Source: Pseudomonas izuensis (GTDB taxonomy: Bacteria > Pseudomonadota > Gammaproteobacteria > Pseudomonadales > Pseudomonadaceae). Taken from it: 64,000 bases of DNA. A model generated the notes under the pieces. The model was not told where the DNA came from. It searched no databases and saw only the letters and a list, made by a program, of their open reading frames with translations. The position numbers and the translations under genes were made by a program. Below are positions 16,515 to 24,320 of this stretch, piece by piece. The first letter of the stretch is position 1; every line of letters starts with the position of its first letter. The DNA lies in assembly GCF_009861505.1 (NCBI RefSeq), contig NZ_WTFT01000050.1, positions 1 to 64,000 on the forward strand, written 5' to 3'.

Positions 16515-17831
16515 ATGTTCAATAAACGCTTGAAGCAAGAGCTGTCGGCTCTTCGCGAAGAACTTTCCAGCCTTCAGCAAGTGAAGGAAAGTCTGGAAAG
16601 CGAGATGCTCGTGCTGACCCTTGATGCTGATGGGCGGGTTCAATCGGTCAATCAGAACTTTCTCAGCGAGATGCACTACAAGAGCAACGAGCTGATCGGA
16701 CGGCACATCGAAGACATCGTCCCGGATCATGTGAAAACGGACGAATTCCAGCTGCGTTTCAAAACTGCAATGAATCGTGGCGAGCACTTTGCGGGTGCTT
16801 TACGCCTGTTGCGGGGCACAGGTCAGGAGGCATGGTTGCGCTCGATCTTGCAGCCTGTGCGCTCGGCAGACGGCCGGATCAAGCAATTCTCGATTTTCTC
16901 CAGCGACCTGACCCGTACCATCGAAGCCTCCCGCGAACATGAAAACCTGATCGGTGCCCTGGTGCGCTCGACCGCGGTTATCGAATTCGACCTCAATGGC
17001 AACGTACTGACCGCCAATGATCGCTTTCTCTCAGGCATGGGTTACAGCCTGGCGCAGATCAAGGGCAAGCATCACCGCACCTTCTGCCTGCCGGAAGAGG
17101 CCAACAGTGCCGAGTACCAGAATTTCTGGCGCCGTCTGAACGCGGGTGAGTACGTGGCCGACCGTTTCAAACGTATCGATAGCCATGGTCGTACGGTTTG
17201 GCTGGAGGCTTCCTACAACCCGGTACTCGATGCCAACAACAAACTCTACAAAGTGGTGAAGTTCGCCACGGTGATCACCGATCAGGTCAATCAGGAACAA
17301 GCCGTTGCCGAAGCGGCGAATATCGCCTACGGCACTTCCCAGCAGACCGACCAAAGCGCCCAGCGTGGCAATGCCGTGGTGACGCAGGCGGTGGATGTGA
17401 TGCGAAATCTGGCCAAGCACATGCAAACCGCCGGGGATGGCATCGAAGCCCTGAACGAGCAGTCGCTGGTGATCGGTACCATTGTCAAAACCATTAGCGG
17501 CATTGCCGAACAAACCAATCTGCTGGCGCTGAACGCCGCCATCGAAGCGGCCCGCGCCGGTGAGCAGGGGCGGGGTTTTGCCGTGGTGGCGGACGAGGTC
17601 CGGCAGCTGGCCTCGCGCACCAGCCAGGCTACCGATGAGATCGTGTTGGTGGTGCGTCAAAACCAGGACATGGCCCGCAATGCCGTGGCCCTGATGACCG
17701 ACGGCAAGCTCCAGGCCGAACAGGGCCTGGCGCTCGCGGCGGAGGCGGGCACGGTCATCGTCGAGATCCAGGACGGTGCCCAGAAGGTGGTGAACGCCGT
17801 GGGACAATTCGCCAACCAGCTATCGACCTGA
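16515..17831 (+). CDS. Soluble PAS-domain methyl-accepting chemotaxis protein (BdlA-like)
   Basis: Cytoplasmic chemoreceptor: no membrane segments, an N-terminal coiled coil (1-30), PAS domain 1 (about 30-140), PAS domain 2 (about 150-270) and an MCP signalling domain with hairpin tip EQTNLLALNAAIEAARAGE at about 330-350. This is the plan of P. aeruginosa BdlA, which links chemotaxis-type signalling to biofilm dispersion. The second PAS contains FKRIDSHGRTVWLEASYNPV, typical for that group. Length 438. A GCCGATGG element at 16462 resembles a FliA -10 site, but the -35 is poor. Confidence 0.88.
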   Translation: MFNKRLKQELSALREELSSLQQVKESLESEMLVLTLDADGRVQSVNQNFLSEMHYKSNELIGRHIEDIVPDHVKTDEFQLRFKTAMNRGEHFAGALRLLRGTGQEAWLRSILQPVRSADGRIKQFSIFSSDLTRTIEASREHENLIGALVRSTAVIEFDLNGNVLTANDRFLSGMGYSLAQIKGKHHRTFCLPEEANSAEYQNFWRRLNAGEYVADRFKRIDSHGRTVWLEASYNPVLDANNKLYKVVKFATVITDQVNQEQAVAEAANIAYGTSQQTDQSAQRGNAVVTQAVDVMRNLAKHMQTAGDGIEALNEQSLVIGTIVKTISGIAEQTNLLALNAAIEAARAGEQGRGFAVVADEVRQLASRTSQATDEIVLVVRQNQDMARNAVALMTDGKLQAEQGLALAAEAGTVIVEIQDGAQKVVNAVGQFANQLST

Positions 17832-17839
17832 GGCGCTCC

Positions 17840-17944
17840 CCTGTAGGCGCGAGCTTGCTCGCGATGGTCTTCAACGATAACGCGAGCGGCCTGGATGCCC
17901 GCGTACTCCAAACGCCTATCGCGAGCAAGCATCGCTCCTACAGG
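17840..17944. repeat. REP doublet, TTGCTCGCGATGG type
   Basis: Inverted arms 17840-17867 (CCTGTAGGCGCGAGCTTGCT and onward) and 17918-17944. Lies between the chemoreceptor and the flavin reductase-like gene. Confidence 0.85.
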
Positions 17945-17991
17945 TGGAAGGACCCGCTACAATCGGCTCCTTTCCCCAGGAGCAGACACCC

Positions 17992-18591
17992 ATGAGCGTT
18001 TCCCACCGCCGTCCGGTCCCGTTGCCCAAGGCTTATCGTTTGCTCAATCACGGGCCGACCGTGCTGGTCAGCGCAGCCCATGGTGGCGAGCGCAATATCA
18101 TGGCAGCGGCCTGGGCCATGCCGCTGGATTTCGAACCGCCGAAAATCGCCGTGGTACTGGATAAGTCCACCTGGACCCGGCAACTGCTGGAAGCCTCGGG
18201 CACCTTCGTGCTGAACGTTCCCTGTGTCGCGCAGGCCGATATCGTGCAAACCGTCGGTACGACGTCCGGGCTGGAACTGACTCGGGAACAGGGGCGTGAC
18301 AAGTTCCAGATCTATGGCCTGCCGACCTTCGATGCCGAGTTGATCGACGCACCGATGCTCGATGGCTGCGTCGCCTGGCTGGAATGTCGATTGCTGCCGG
18401 AGCCCGATAACCATCAACAGTACGACCTGTTTTTGGCTGAAGTGATTGCCGCCCAGGCCGACGAGCGCGTGTTCAGTGATGGGCGTTGGCACTTCGAAGG
18501 CCAGGACGCGTTGCGCACCTTGCATCATGTGGCGGGTGGGCACTTTTTAACCATCGGCGAGCCGGTGGACGGCAAGACCTTGCAGCCGTAA
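17992..18591 (+). CDS. Flavin reductase family protein (FMN-binding split barrel)
   Basis: A 199-residue protein of the flavin reductase-like/DIM6 family. The NIMAAAWAMPLDFEPPKIAVVL segment is the usual FMN-phosphate-binding entry of the fold, followed by GTFVLNVP. Start ATG 17992 has AGGAG nine bases upstream; the longer frame back to 17944 runs into REP sequence. It is 47 bp ahead of ddlA and possibly cotranscribed, though no functional link is obvious. Members use FMN in reductase or oxidoreductase reactions; the substrate is unknown. Confidence 0.82.
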   Translation: MSVSHRRPVPLPKAYRLLNHGPTVLVSAAHGGERNIMAAAWAMPLDFEPPKIAVVLDKSTWTRQLLEASGTFVLNVPCVAQADIVQTVGTTSGLELTREQGRDKFQIYGLPTFDAELIDAPMLDGCVAWLECRLLPEPDNHQQYDLFLAEVIAAQADERVFSDGRWHFEGQDALRTLHHVAGGHFLTIGEPVDGKTLQP

Positions 18592-18638
18592 GGTGGCGAC
18601 TACGCGAGCCATAAGCACATTCACATTGGGGCCAGGCA

Positions 18639-19733
18639 ATGAGCAAATTGCGTGTAGGAATTATCTTTGGGGGCCGTTCGGCAGAGCATGAAGTGTCGCT
18701 GCAGTCGGCGAAAAACATCGTCGATGCCCTGGATCGTTCGCGTTTCGAACCGGTGCTGATCGGCATCGACAAACAAGGCCACTGGCACCTTAACGACCCT
18801 TCGAATTTCCTGTTGAACCAGGAAAATCCGGCCCTGATCGCGCTCAATCAATCCAATCGCGAGTTGGCGGTCGTGCCGGGCAAGGCCAGCCAGCAGTTAG
18901 TGGAAACCTCCAGTCAGGAGCTGTTGGGACATGTCGATGTCATTTTCCCGATTGTCCACGGCACTCTCGGTGAGGACGGTTGCCTGCAAGGCCTGTTGCG
19001 CATGGCGGATCTGCCGTTTGTCGGTTCCGATGTGCTCGGATCGGCAGTGTGCATGGACAAGGACATCAGCAAGCGCCTGCTGAGGGATGCGGGGCTGGCG
19101 GTCACGCCGTTCGTAACCCTGACCCGCACCAGCGCGGCGCGCAGCCGGTTCGACGAAGTGGTGGGGAAATTGGGATTGCCACTCTTCGTCAAACCGGCGA
19201 ACCAGGGTTCATCCGTAGGTGTAAGCAAAGTCACCGACGAAGCCGAATACTTGGCAGCGATCGAGCTGGCACTGGGGTTCGATGAAAAAGTCCTGGTCGA
19301 GTCCGCCGTCAGTGGCCGCGAGATCGAATGCGCGGTGCTCGGCAATGACAGCGCCATTGCCAGTGGTTGTGGCGAGATCGTGGTGCACAGCGGGTTTTAT
19401 TCCTACGACAGCAAGTACATCGATGACAAGGCCGCTGAGGTGGTGGTGCCGGCCAACATCAGCGTCGAGGCCAGCGAGCGCATCCGTGCCATGGCGGTCG
19501 AAGCGTTTCAGGTGCTGGGGTGTTCCGGTCTGGCACGAGTCGATGTGTTTCTGACCGACAGTGGCGAAGTGCTGATCAACGAAATCAACTCCCTGCCGGG
19601 GTTCACCCGCATCAGCATGTACCCGAAACTGTGGCAAGCCACCGGAATGACCTACAGTGAACTGGTCACGCGGCTGATCGAACTGGCCTTGGAAAAACAC
19701 CAGGCTCGACGGGCGCTGAAAATCAGTCGATAG
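18639..19733 (+). CDS. ddlA: D-alanine--D-alanine ligase A
   Basis: Cytoplasmic ATP-grasp enzyme joining two D-alanines for the peptidoglycan stem. Shows GGRSAEHEVSLQSA near the N-terminus, the IVHGTLGEDGCLQG loop, FVKPANQGSSVGV for ATP binding and the metal site EINSLPGFT near the end. Length 364 matches DdlA rather than the shorter DdlB of the mur cluster, so this is the stand-alone paralogue. Start ATG 18639. Confidence 0.95.
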   Translation: MSKLRVGIIFGGRSAEHEVSLQSAKNIVDALDRSRFEPVLIGIDKQGHWHLNDPSNFLLNQENPALIALNQSNRELAVVPGKASQQLVETSSQELLGHVDVIFPIVHGTLGEDGCLQGLLRMADLPFVGSDVLGSAVCMDKDISKRLLRDAGLAVTPFVTLTRTSAARSRFDEVVGKLGLPLFVKPANQGSSVGVSKVTDEAEYLAAIELALGFDEKVLVESAVSGREIECAVLGNDSAIASGCGEIVVHSGFYSYDSKYIDDKAAEVVVPANISVEASERIRAMAVEAFQVLGCSGLARVDVFLTDSGEVLINEINSLPGFTRISMYPKLWQATGMTYSELVTRLIELALEKHQARRALKISR

Positions 19734-19818
19734 GCGGGTGCGACATTGCGTCATGCCCGCTCGGACAGAATGATGCTGTAGGTTGTATACAAAAATAACC
19801 ATCAGAGGCTACAAACCA

Positions 19819-20247
19819 ATGAAAGTCAGCGCCCGCAACGTGTTCAAAGGCACCATCAGCCAAGTGCAGTCCGGTGCCGTCAACGCGGAAATATCCCTGA
19901 AACTGCCCGGTGGCAATGAACTGGTGGCGGTGGTCACGATGGAAAGTGTGAAGAACCTTGGCCTGGCGGTCGGCAAGGAAGCGGTCGCGCTGGTCAAGGC
20001 ACCTTGGGTCATGCTGATGACCGATTCCAGCGACATTCGCCTGTCGGCGCGCAACTGCCTTGAAGGCAAGGTCACCCACGTCACCGATGGCGCGGTGAAC
20101 GCCGAGGTTGTCATCCAGCTCGACGGCGGCACCGAGGTCTACTCGATCGTCACCCGCGATGCCGTGGCTGAACTGGGCCTGGCTCCCGGCGTGAGTGCAA
20201 CGGCGGTGATCAAGGCGTCGCACATCATTTTGGGTGTGCCGGCCTGA
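19819..20247 (+). CDS. Tandem Mop (molbindin) molybdate-binding protein
   Basis: A 142-residue protein made of two TOBE/Mop repeats: MKVSARNVFKGTISQVQSGAV at 1-21 and RLSARNCLEGKVTHVTDGAV at about 74-93, each ending in an AxVKA or AVIKAS strand. Di-Mop proteins bind molybdate or tungstate and buffer it in the cytoplasm. ATG 19819 follows GAGG at a good distance; the frame is open to 19783. No mod transport genes are near, so it is an isolated copy. Confidence 0.88.
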   Translation: MKVSARNVFKGTISQVQSGAVNAEISLKLPGGNELVAVVTMESVKNLGLAVGKEAVALVKAPWVMLMTDSSDIRLSARNCLEGKVTHVTDGAVNAEVVIQLDGGTEVYSIVTRDAVAELGLAPGVSATAVIKASHIILGVPA

Positions 20248-20271
20248 TTTCAAAAGTCAGCGGGCACCTGA

Positions 20272-20643
20272 TCAGGCCTGTTTCATAGGCTTGATCAGGC
20301 TTTGCGCCGGTATGCCAAATAGCTCATGGAGTTTCCAGATCATCGGCAGGGTTAATGCGCGTTTGCCATTGAGTACTTCATAGACTCGATTGGTACGACC
20401 AATAGCCGGCGCAAGATCAGCAGCAGACAGCCCGGATTGCTCCATCCGAAATTTTATCGCGTCGATCGGATTGGGCAGGTCCACCGGAAAATGTTTCGAT
20501 TCATACGCTTCGATAAGCGTAATCATTATTTCGAAGTAGTCACCTTCAGGGGTGCCGGGTTCGGGTTCGTTGTCGAACTGCGCTGACACATTTTTCAGGG
20601 CTTCACGGTAGTCCTCGTCGGTGCGAATCGGACGAATGTCCAT
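20272..20643 (-). CDS. higA: HigA-type antitoxin / Xre transcription regulator
   Basis: A 123-residue protein of the COG5499 HigA group: acidic N-terminal part (1-60) and a C-terminal helix-turn-helix (about 65-110, DLAPAIGRTNRVYEVLNGKR). In complete systems a HigB mRNA-cleaving toxin gene precedes it. Here only the last 18 codons of a HigB-like frame remain just upstream (20647-20703), so this antitoxin appears orphaned. It may still act as a regulator or protect against related toxins. Confidence 0.85.
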   Translation of the reverse strand: MDIRPIRTDEDYREALKNVSAQFDNEPEPGTPEGDYFEIMITLIEAYESKHFPVDLPNPIDAIKFRMEQSGLSAADLAPAIGRTNRVYEVLNGKRALTLPMIWKLHELFGIPAQSLIKPMKQA

Positions 20644-20646
20644 GGG

Positions 20647-20703
20647 TTACTCCATCTCGACGGTGTCAGCGTCGATTGCGTCGTATTGATGCTCAATAGA
20701 TTC
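20647..20703 (-). pseudogene. higB: Vestige of a higB toxin gene (C-terminal codons only)
   Basis: Reading towards higA, the frame encodes ESIEHQYDAIDADTVEME and a stop 3 bp before the higA start. This matches the usual C-terminus of HigB toxins (THxQYDxIDAxTV). Upstream in the same frame the text no longer resembles HigB and a TAG stop appears at about codon -13, with no matching sequence in the other frames of the 170 bp before the ggt terminator. The bulk of the toxin gene has been lost. Confidence 0.65.
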
Positions 20704-20825
20704 CGACAGCAGACTTGACGGGTTAAAGCTATCAGTGATTGCGAGTGGCAAACTCTACATAAATTGCTATGTCTTGCGGGTAGGACCGGGCTGGGTTTGA
20801 GAGCGATCAGGATCTGATGTTCATA

Positions 20826-20859
20826 AAAAAAGGGCCTACCTCCCGGTAAGCCCTTTCTC
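20826..20859 (-). terminator. Terminator of the ggt side, GGCTTACC family
   Basis: On the minus strand GGGCTTACC, GGGA, GGTAGGCCC, then seven T. It lies 3' of ggt (ends 20875). The sequence is nearly the same as the terminator at 24124-24157, including the flanking CATAAAAAAA on the plus strand. Confidence 0.9.
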
Positions 20860-20874
20860 ACGCTTGCGTACGAC

Positions 20875-22728
20875 TCAATCCCCCAGCGCTTCCCCCTCGC
20901 GCCGAGGGTCCGCGCCGCCAGCCAATGACGCTTTGCCCTGCGCATCCTTGACCCGAACGATTGCCTGGGTACCGCTGGTCATGTCGATCTCGCTCACGCT
21001 GTGCCCCTTGTCCTTCAACGCCTGGATCAGTGCCGGGCTGAACTGCCCTCGTTCCAGTTCGGTGGGGCCGTTGCGGCTGCCGAAATTCGGCAGGTTGATG
21101 GCCGCTTGCGCATCCAGGTCCCAGTCGAGCAGGCCGACGGTGGTTTTGGCGACGTATTCGATGATTTGCGAGCCGCCGGGTGAGCCGACGCTGGCGACGA
21201 ATTCACCGCTTTGGCGGTCGAAGATCAGCGTGGGGGCCATGGATGAGCGTGGGCGCTTGCCCGGCTCGACGCGATTGGCCACTTTTTTCCCGTTCTCTTC
21301 GGGGATGAACGAGAAGTCGGTCATCTCGTTATTGAGCAGGAAGCCCTGAACCATCAGATGCGAGCCGAAGGCGGATTCGATGGTGGTGGTCATGGACACG
21401 GCGCCACCCTGGTCATCGACAGCCACCACTTGCGAGGTAGAGATTCGCAGCGGTGAACGATCCGTCGCGTAAGCCACCTGAATGCCCGGTGGCGTACCCG
21501 GTTGGGCCGTGCCCATGCTGCGCTTTCCGATCAGGGCGGCGCGGCTGGCCAGGTAGGCCGGATCCACCAGGCCTTTGACGGGCACAGGCACGAAGTCCGT
21601 ATCGGCCACGTATTGGGCGCGGTCGGCATAGGCCAGGCGTTCGGCTTCCGAAATCAGGTGCACAGCGTCGGGAGACGGTTCGATGCCGGCGGGGGCGTTG
21701 GTCTTGACCGGTTTCATCGGCGCCAGGGCAAAGCGTTTGTCGCGTGTTTCCAGGGCCTGCAGGGTACCGAGGATCTGCGCCACGGCAATCCCGCCCGATG
21801 AGGGTGGCGGCATGCCGCAAACCTGCCAGCGTTTGTAGTCGGTGCACAGGGGCGCGCGCTCCTTGGCGCTATAGCCGGCAAGGTCGTTCACCGACAGGCT
21901 GCCCGGGTTGGCGTGGCCCTGGACCTTGGCCACGATCTCTTGGGCGATGGCGCCTTTGTACAGGGCATCCGGCCCTTCTTTGGCGATGCGCTGGAACACC
22001 GCAGCCAGCGCCGGGTTCTTCAGGCGTGTGCCAATGGCTTTCGGGCTGCCATCGGCATTCAGGAAGTACGCGGCCATGTCGGGTGAAGTGCGCAAGGAAG
22101 AATCCGAGGCGATCAACCCATACAGGCGCGGCGAAATGGCGAAGCCTTGCGAGGCGAGTTCGATGGCCGGTTCGAACAGTTGCGCCCAAGGCAGGCGTCC
22201 GTGCTTTTGATGGGCCAGCTCAAGGGCGCGCAATACGCCTGGCGTCCCCACCGAGCGCCCGCCAATCTGCGCCTGGGTGAATGGCATCGGTTGCCCGTCG
22301 GCTTGCAGGAAAAGTCGCTCGGTGGCGCCGGCCGGTGCCGTTTCTCGACCATCGTACGTGCGCACGGACTTGCCATCCCAGAGCACGATCAACGCGCCAC
22401 CACCGATGCCCGAGGATTGCGGCTCGACCAGCGTCAGCACCGCCTGCATCGCAATCGCCGCATCGATGGCCGAGCCGCCGCGCCGCAGCATCTCCCGTCC
22501 GGCCTCAGCCGCCAGTGGGTTGGCGGCAGCCGCCATGTGTTGCGTGGCGTGTCGGGTCTGCAGATCGGTGCGATAACCGGAAGCGCTTTCCGGTGCGAGC
22601 GGCAGCGTCGACTGCGAAGGTGAAGAGGGCGGGGCGTTGCAGGCAGCCAACGTCAAGGCAGTGGCGATCAGCGACAACGCTGTCAGGCGAAAGCGGCTCA
22701 AGTGGAAGGCTGAAAGCACGTTGGGCAC
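20875..22728 (-). CDS. ggt: Gamma-glutamyltransferase, lipoprotein form
   Basis: N-terminal nucleophile hydrolase that cleaves gamma-glutamyl bonds such as in glutathione, acting in the periplasm or at the membrane. The 617-residue precursor has a lipobox LAAC with Cys30. Family landmarks: EPQSSGIGGG, GMPPPSSGG, RLAYADR, and the autocleavage region with STSQVVAVDDQGGAVS, whose threonine would be the nucleophile; then GSPGGSQI near the end. The canonical T-T-H-[YF]-S is changed to S-T-S-Q-V, a variant that merits checking. Single gene with its own terminator. Confidence 0.92.
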   Translation of the reverse strand: MPNVLSAFHLSRFRLTALSLIATALTLAACNAPPSSPSQSTLPLAPESASGYRTDLQTRHATQHMAAAANPLAAEAGREMLRRGGSAIDAAIAMQAVLTLVEPQSSGIGGGALIVLWDGKSVRTYDGRETAPAGATERLFLQADGQPMPFTQAQIGGRSVGTPGVLRALELAHQKHGRLPWAQLFEPAIELASQGFAISPRLYGLIASDSSLRTSPDMAAYFLNADGSPKAIGTRLKNPALAAVFQRIAKEGPDALYKGAIAQEIVAKVQGHANPGSLSVNDLAGYSAKERAPLCTDYKRWQVCGMPPPSSGGIAVAQILGTLQALETRDKRFALAPMKPVKTNAPAGIEPSPDAVHLISEAERLAYADRAQYVADTDFVPVPVKGLVDPAYLASRAALIGKRSMGTAQPGTPPGIQVAYATDRSPLRISTSQVVAVDDQGGAVSMTTTIESAFGSHLMVQGFLLNNEMTDFSFIPEENGKKVANRVEPGKRPRSSMAPTLIFDRQSGEFVASVGSPGGSQIIEYVAKTTVGLLDWDLDAQAAINLPNFGSRNGPTELERGQFSPALIQALKDKGHSVSEIDMTSGTQAIVRVKDAQGKASLAGGADPRREGEALGD

Positions 22729-22885
22729 TCCGTCCGTTGGATAACGATTCAGCGGACTTTATCGACCACCACGCAGTGACGCAAACCGGCGCGCGTGACA
22801 AAGACGTTTTTGCGCTTCATGAATGGGCGGAATGTCTGTAGGGTCGTTGCCAACAACCAGGCCAGAAAATCAACAAGAGGCAATC

Positions 22886-23995
22886 ATGCACACCGAGTTC
22901 CCGACCCAGCCAAGCTACCGCTCCCAGCGTGAACAATTCCTCGCGGTGGCGACCGCGGCCGGGGCGACGCTCACCGAGTACCCACACCCGCTCAAGGGGC
23001 CGTTCGGCGAGCACTTGAGCACCGACGTGGCGGTTCTGGGCGATCCTGCCGCCAAACGCCTGCTGATTGCACTGAGCGGCACCCATGGCGTCGAGGGCTA
23101 CTATGGCTCGGGTTGTCAGATCAAATGGCTGCAGGAACTGGGCAAGCGCTCGTTGCCGGTGGATGTTGCCGTGGTGATGATCCATTCGATCAATCCCTGG
23201 GGCATGGCTTGGTTGCGCCGGGTCAATGAAGACAATATCGACCTGAACCGCAATCACCTGAACTTCGACAGTCCGTTGCCGGACAACCAGGCCTATGACG
23301 CGCTGCACGAAATCTATGGGTGCTCACAGTTTCAAGGTCCCGAGCGTGATCGCGCGGATGCGCTGCTCGACGAGCAAGTCCGCCAACATGGCTGGCCGGC
23401 GGTGATGTCGATTGTCGAAGGCGGTCAGCACCGGCATCCAGACGGATTGTTTTATGGCGGGCTGGCGCCGAGCTGGTCGAACCGAACGTTGCATCAGATC
23501 ATTCAGACGCATGTATCTCATGCCGATGTCGCCCTGTGCTTCGACCTGCATACCGGTGCCGGCGAGTACGGTCATCCGATGTTGCTGACGATTACTGAAG
23601 CGGCCTATCCGGCGCTGGCCGATGCCCAGGCGATTTATGGCCCGTGGCTCTACACCTTGCAGACCGGAGCGCAGACATTCAGTGAAACCGGCGTGGCCGC
23701 CACAGCTACCGGCTACACCTCCCAGGCATTGATCGATGCGCTGCCCCAGGTGCGGTTGATGCCGTTCGTCATCGAATGCGGGACCTATCCGGGGGCGGAT
23801 GTGCATCGCCATCTGCGCGATGACCACTGGCTGCATTTGCATGGCAATCCGAGTGATGCCGTGGGGCGTGAAATCAAACTGAATCTGCTTGAACAGTTCT
23901 ATCCGGCTGATAGCGATTGGCAGGCGATGGTCTGGCTGCGGACCTGGCAGATCTGGGAGCGGGCATTGTCGGCGCTGCCAACCATTCGCACCTGA
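22886..23995 (+). CDS. DUF2817 / M14-like zinc peptidase family protein
   Basis: A 369-residue cytoplasmic protein with a carboxypeptidase-like zinc site: H67 and E70 in SGTHGVEGYYGSG, a later histidine in CFDLHTGAGEYG, and NxDLNRN before it. These features define the DUF2817 branch of the M14 fold. Start ATG 22886 has AAGAGG seven bases upstream. Substrate unknown; it could be a peptide or an N-acyl amino acid. Divergent from ggt with about 150 bp between. Confidence 0.8.
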   Translation: MHTEFPTQPSYRSQREQFLAVATAAGATLTEYPHPLKGPFGEHLSTDVAVLGDPAAKRLLIALSGTHGVEGYYGSGCQIKWLQELGKRSLPVDVAVVMIHSINPWGMAWLRRVNEDNIDLNRNHLNFDSPLPDNQAYDALHEIYGCSQFQGPERDRADALLDEQVRQHGWPAVMSIVEGGQHRHPDGLFYGGLAPSWSNRTLHQIIQTHVSHADVALCFDLHTGAGEYGHPMLLTITEAAYPALADAQAIYGPWLYTLQTGAQTFSETGVAATATGYTSQALIDALPQVRLMPFVIECGTYPGADVHRHLRDDHWLHLHGNPSDAVGREIKLNLLEQFYPADSDWQAMVWLRTWQIWERALSALPTIRT

Positions 23996-23997
23996 TA

Positions 23998-24099
23998 CCT
24001 GTAGGAGCGAGCCTGCTCGCGATGAACGAAAGGACGCCGTGGGGCATCAGGCTGCCAGCGTCATCGTTCACGACCATCGCGAGCAGGCTCGCTCCTACA
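23998..24099. repeat. REP doublet, CTGCTCGCGATG type
   Basis: Inverted arms 23998-24024 and 24075-24099 with GGAGCGAGCCTGCTCGCGAT and its complement. Confidence 0.85.
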
Positions 24100-24123
24100 A
24101 TGCGGTCGCTTTTCTCGAGGCAT

Positions 24124-24157
24124 AAAAAAACGGCCTACCTTTCGGTAAGCCGTTTTT
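24124..24157. terminator. Bidirectional terminator next to tRNA-Met, GGCTTACC family
   Basis: A run of A, CGGCCTACC, TTTC, GGTAAGCCG, then a run of T. It can end the DUF2817 gene on the plus strand and tRNA-Met on the minus strand. It is close kin to the hairpin at 20826-20859. Confidence 0.9.
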
Positions 24158-24163
24158 AGTACT

Positions 24164-24240
24164 TGGTGGCTACACAGGGACTTGAACCCCGGACCCCAGC
24201 ATTATGAATGCTATGCTCTAACCAACTGAGCTATGTAGCC
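24164..24240 (-). tRNA. tRNA-Met (CAT), elongator type
   Basis: A complete 77-nt cloverleaf including encoded CCA: acceptor GGCTACA with TGTAGCC, D stem GCTC/GAGC, anticodon arm TAGCA-TTCATAA-TGCTG with CAT, and T arm with TTCAAGT. The acceptor begins with a normal G1-C72 pair, which fits elongator methionine tRNA and not the initiator. It is close to the E. coli elongator tRNA-Met sequence. No integrase or attachment-site duplication is visible nearby. Confidence 0.96.
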
Positions 24241-24320
24241 AAGTGGCGCGCATTATTCACTGGGAATGCAGATGCGTCAAGCGTAAATCTAAAATATTTC
24301 TCTACACTATCAACCGTTTA

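Noticed and set aside
14948..16522. 524-codon minus-strand frame opposite the MFS transporter
   Set aside because: Rich in His, Arg, Gln and Asp with no hydrophobic core or motif. The plus strand encodes an obvious 12-helix carrier.
20595..20945. 116-codon minus-strand frame upstream of higA as the toxin
   Set aside because: It is in a different frame from the HigB-like tail, crosses the ggt terminator and has no toxin features.
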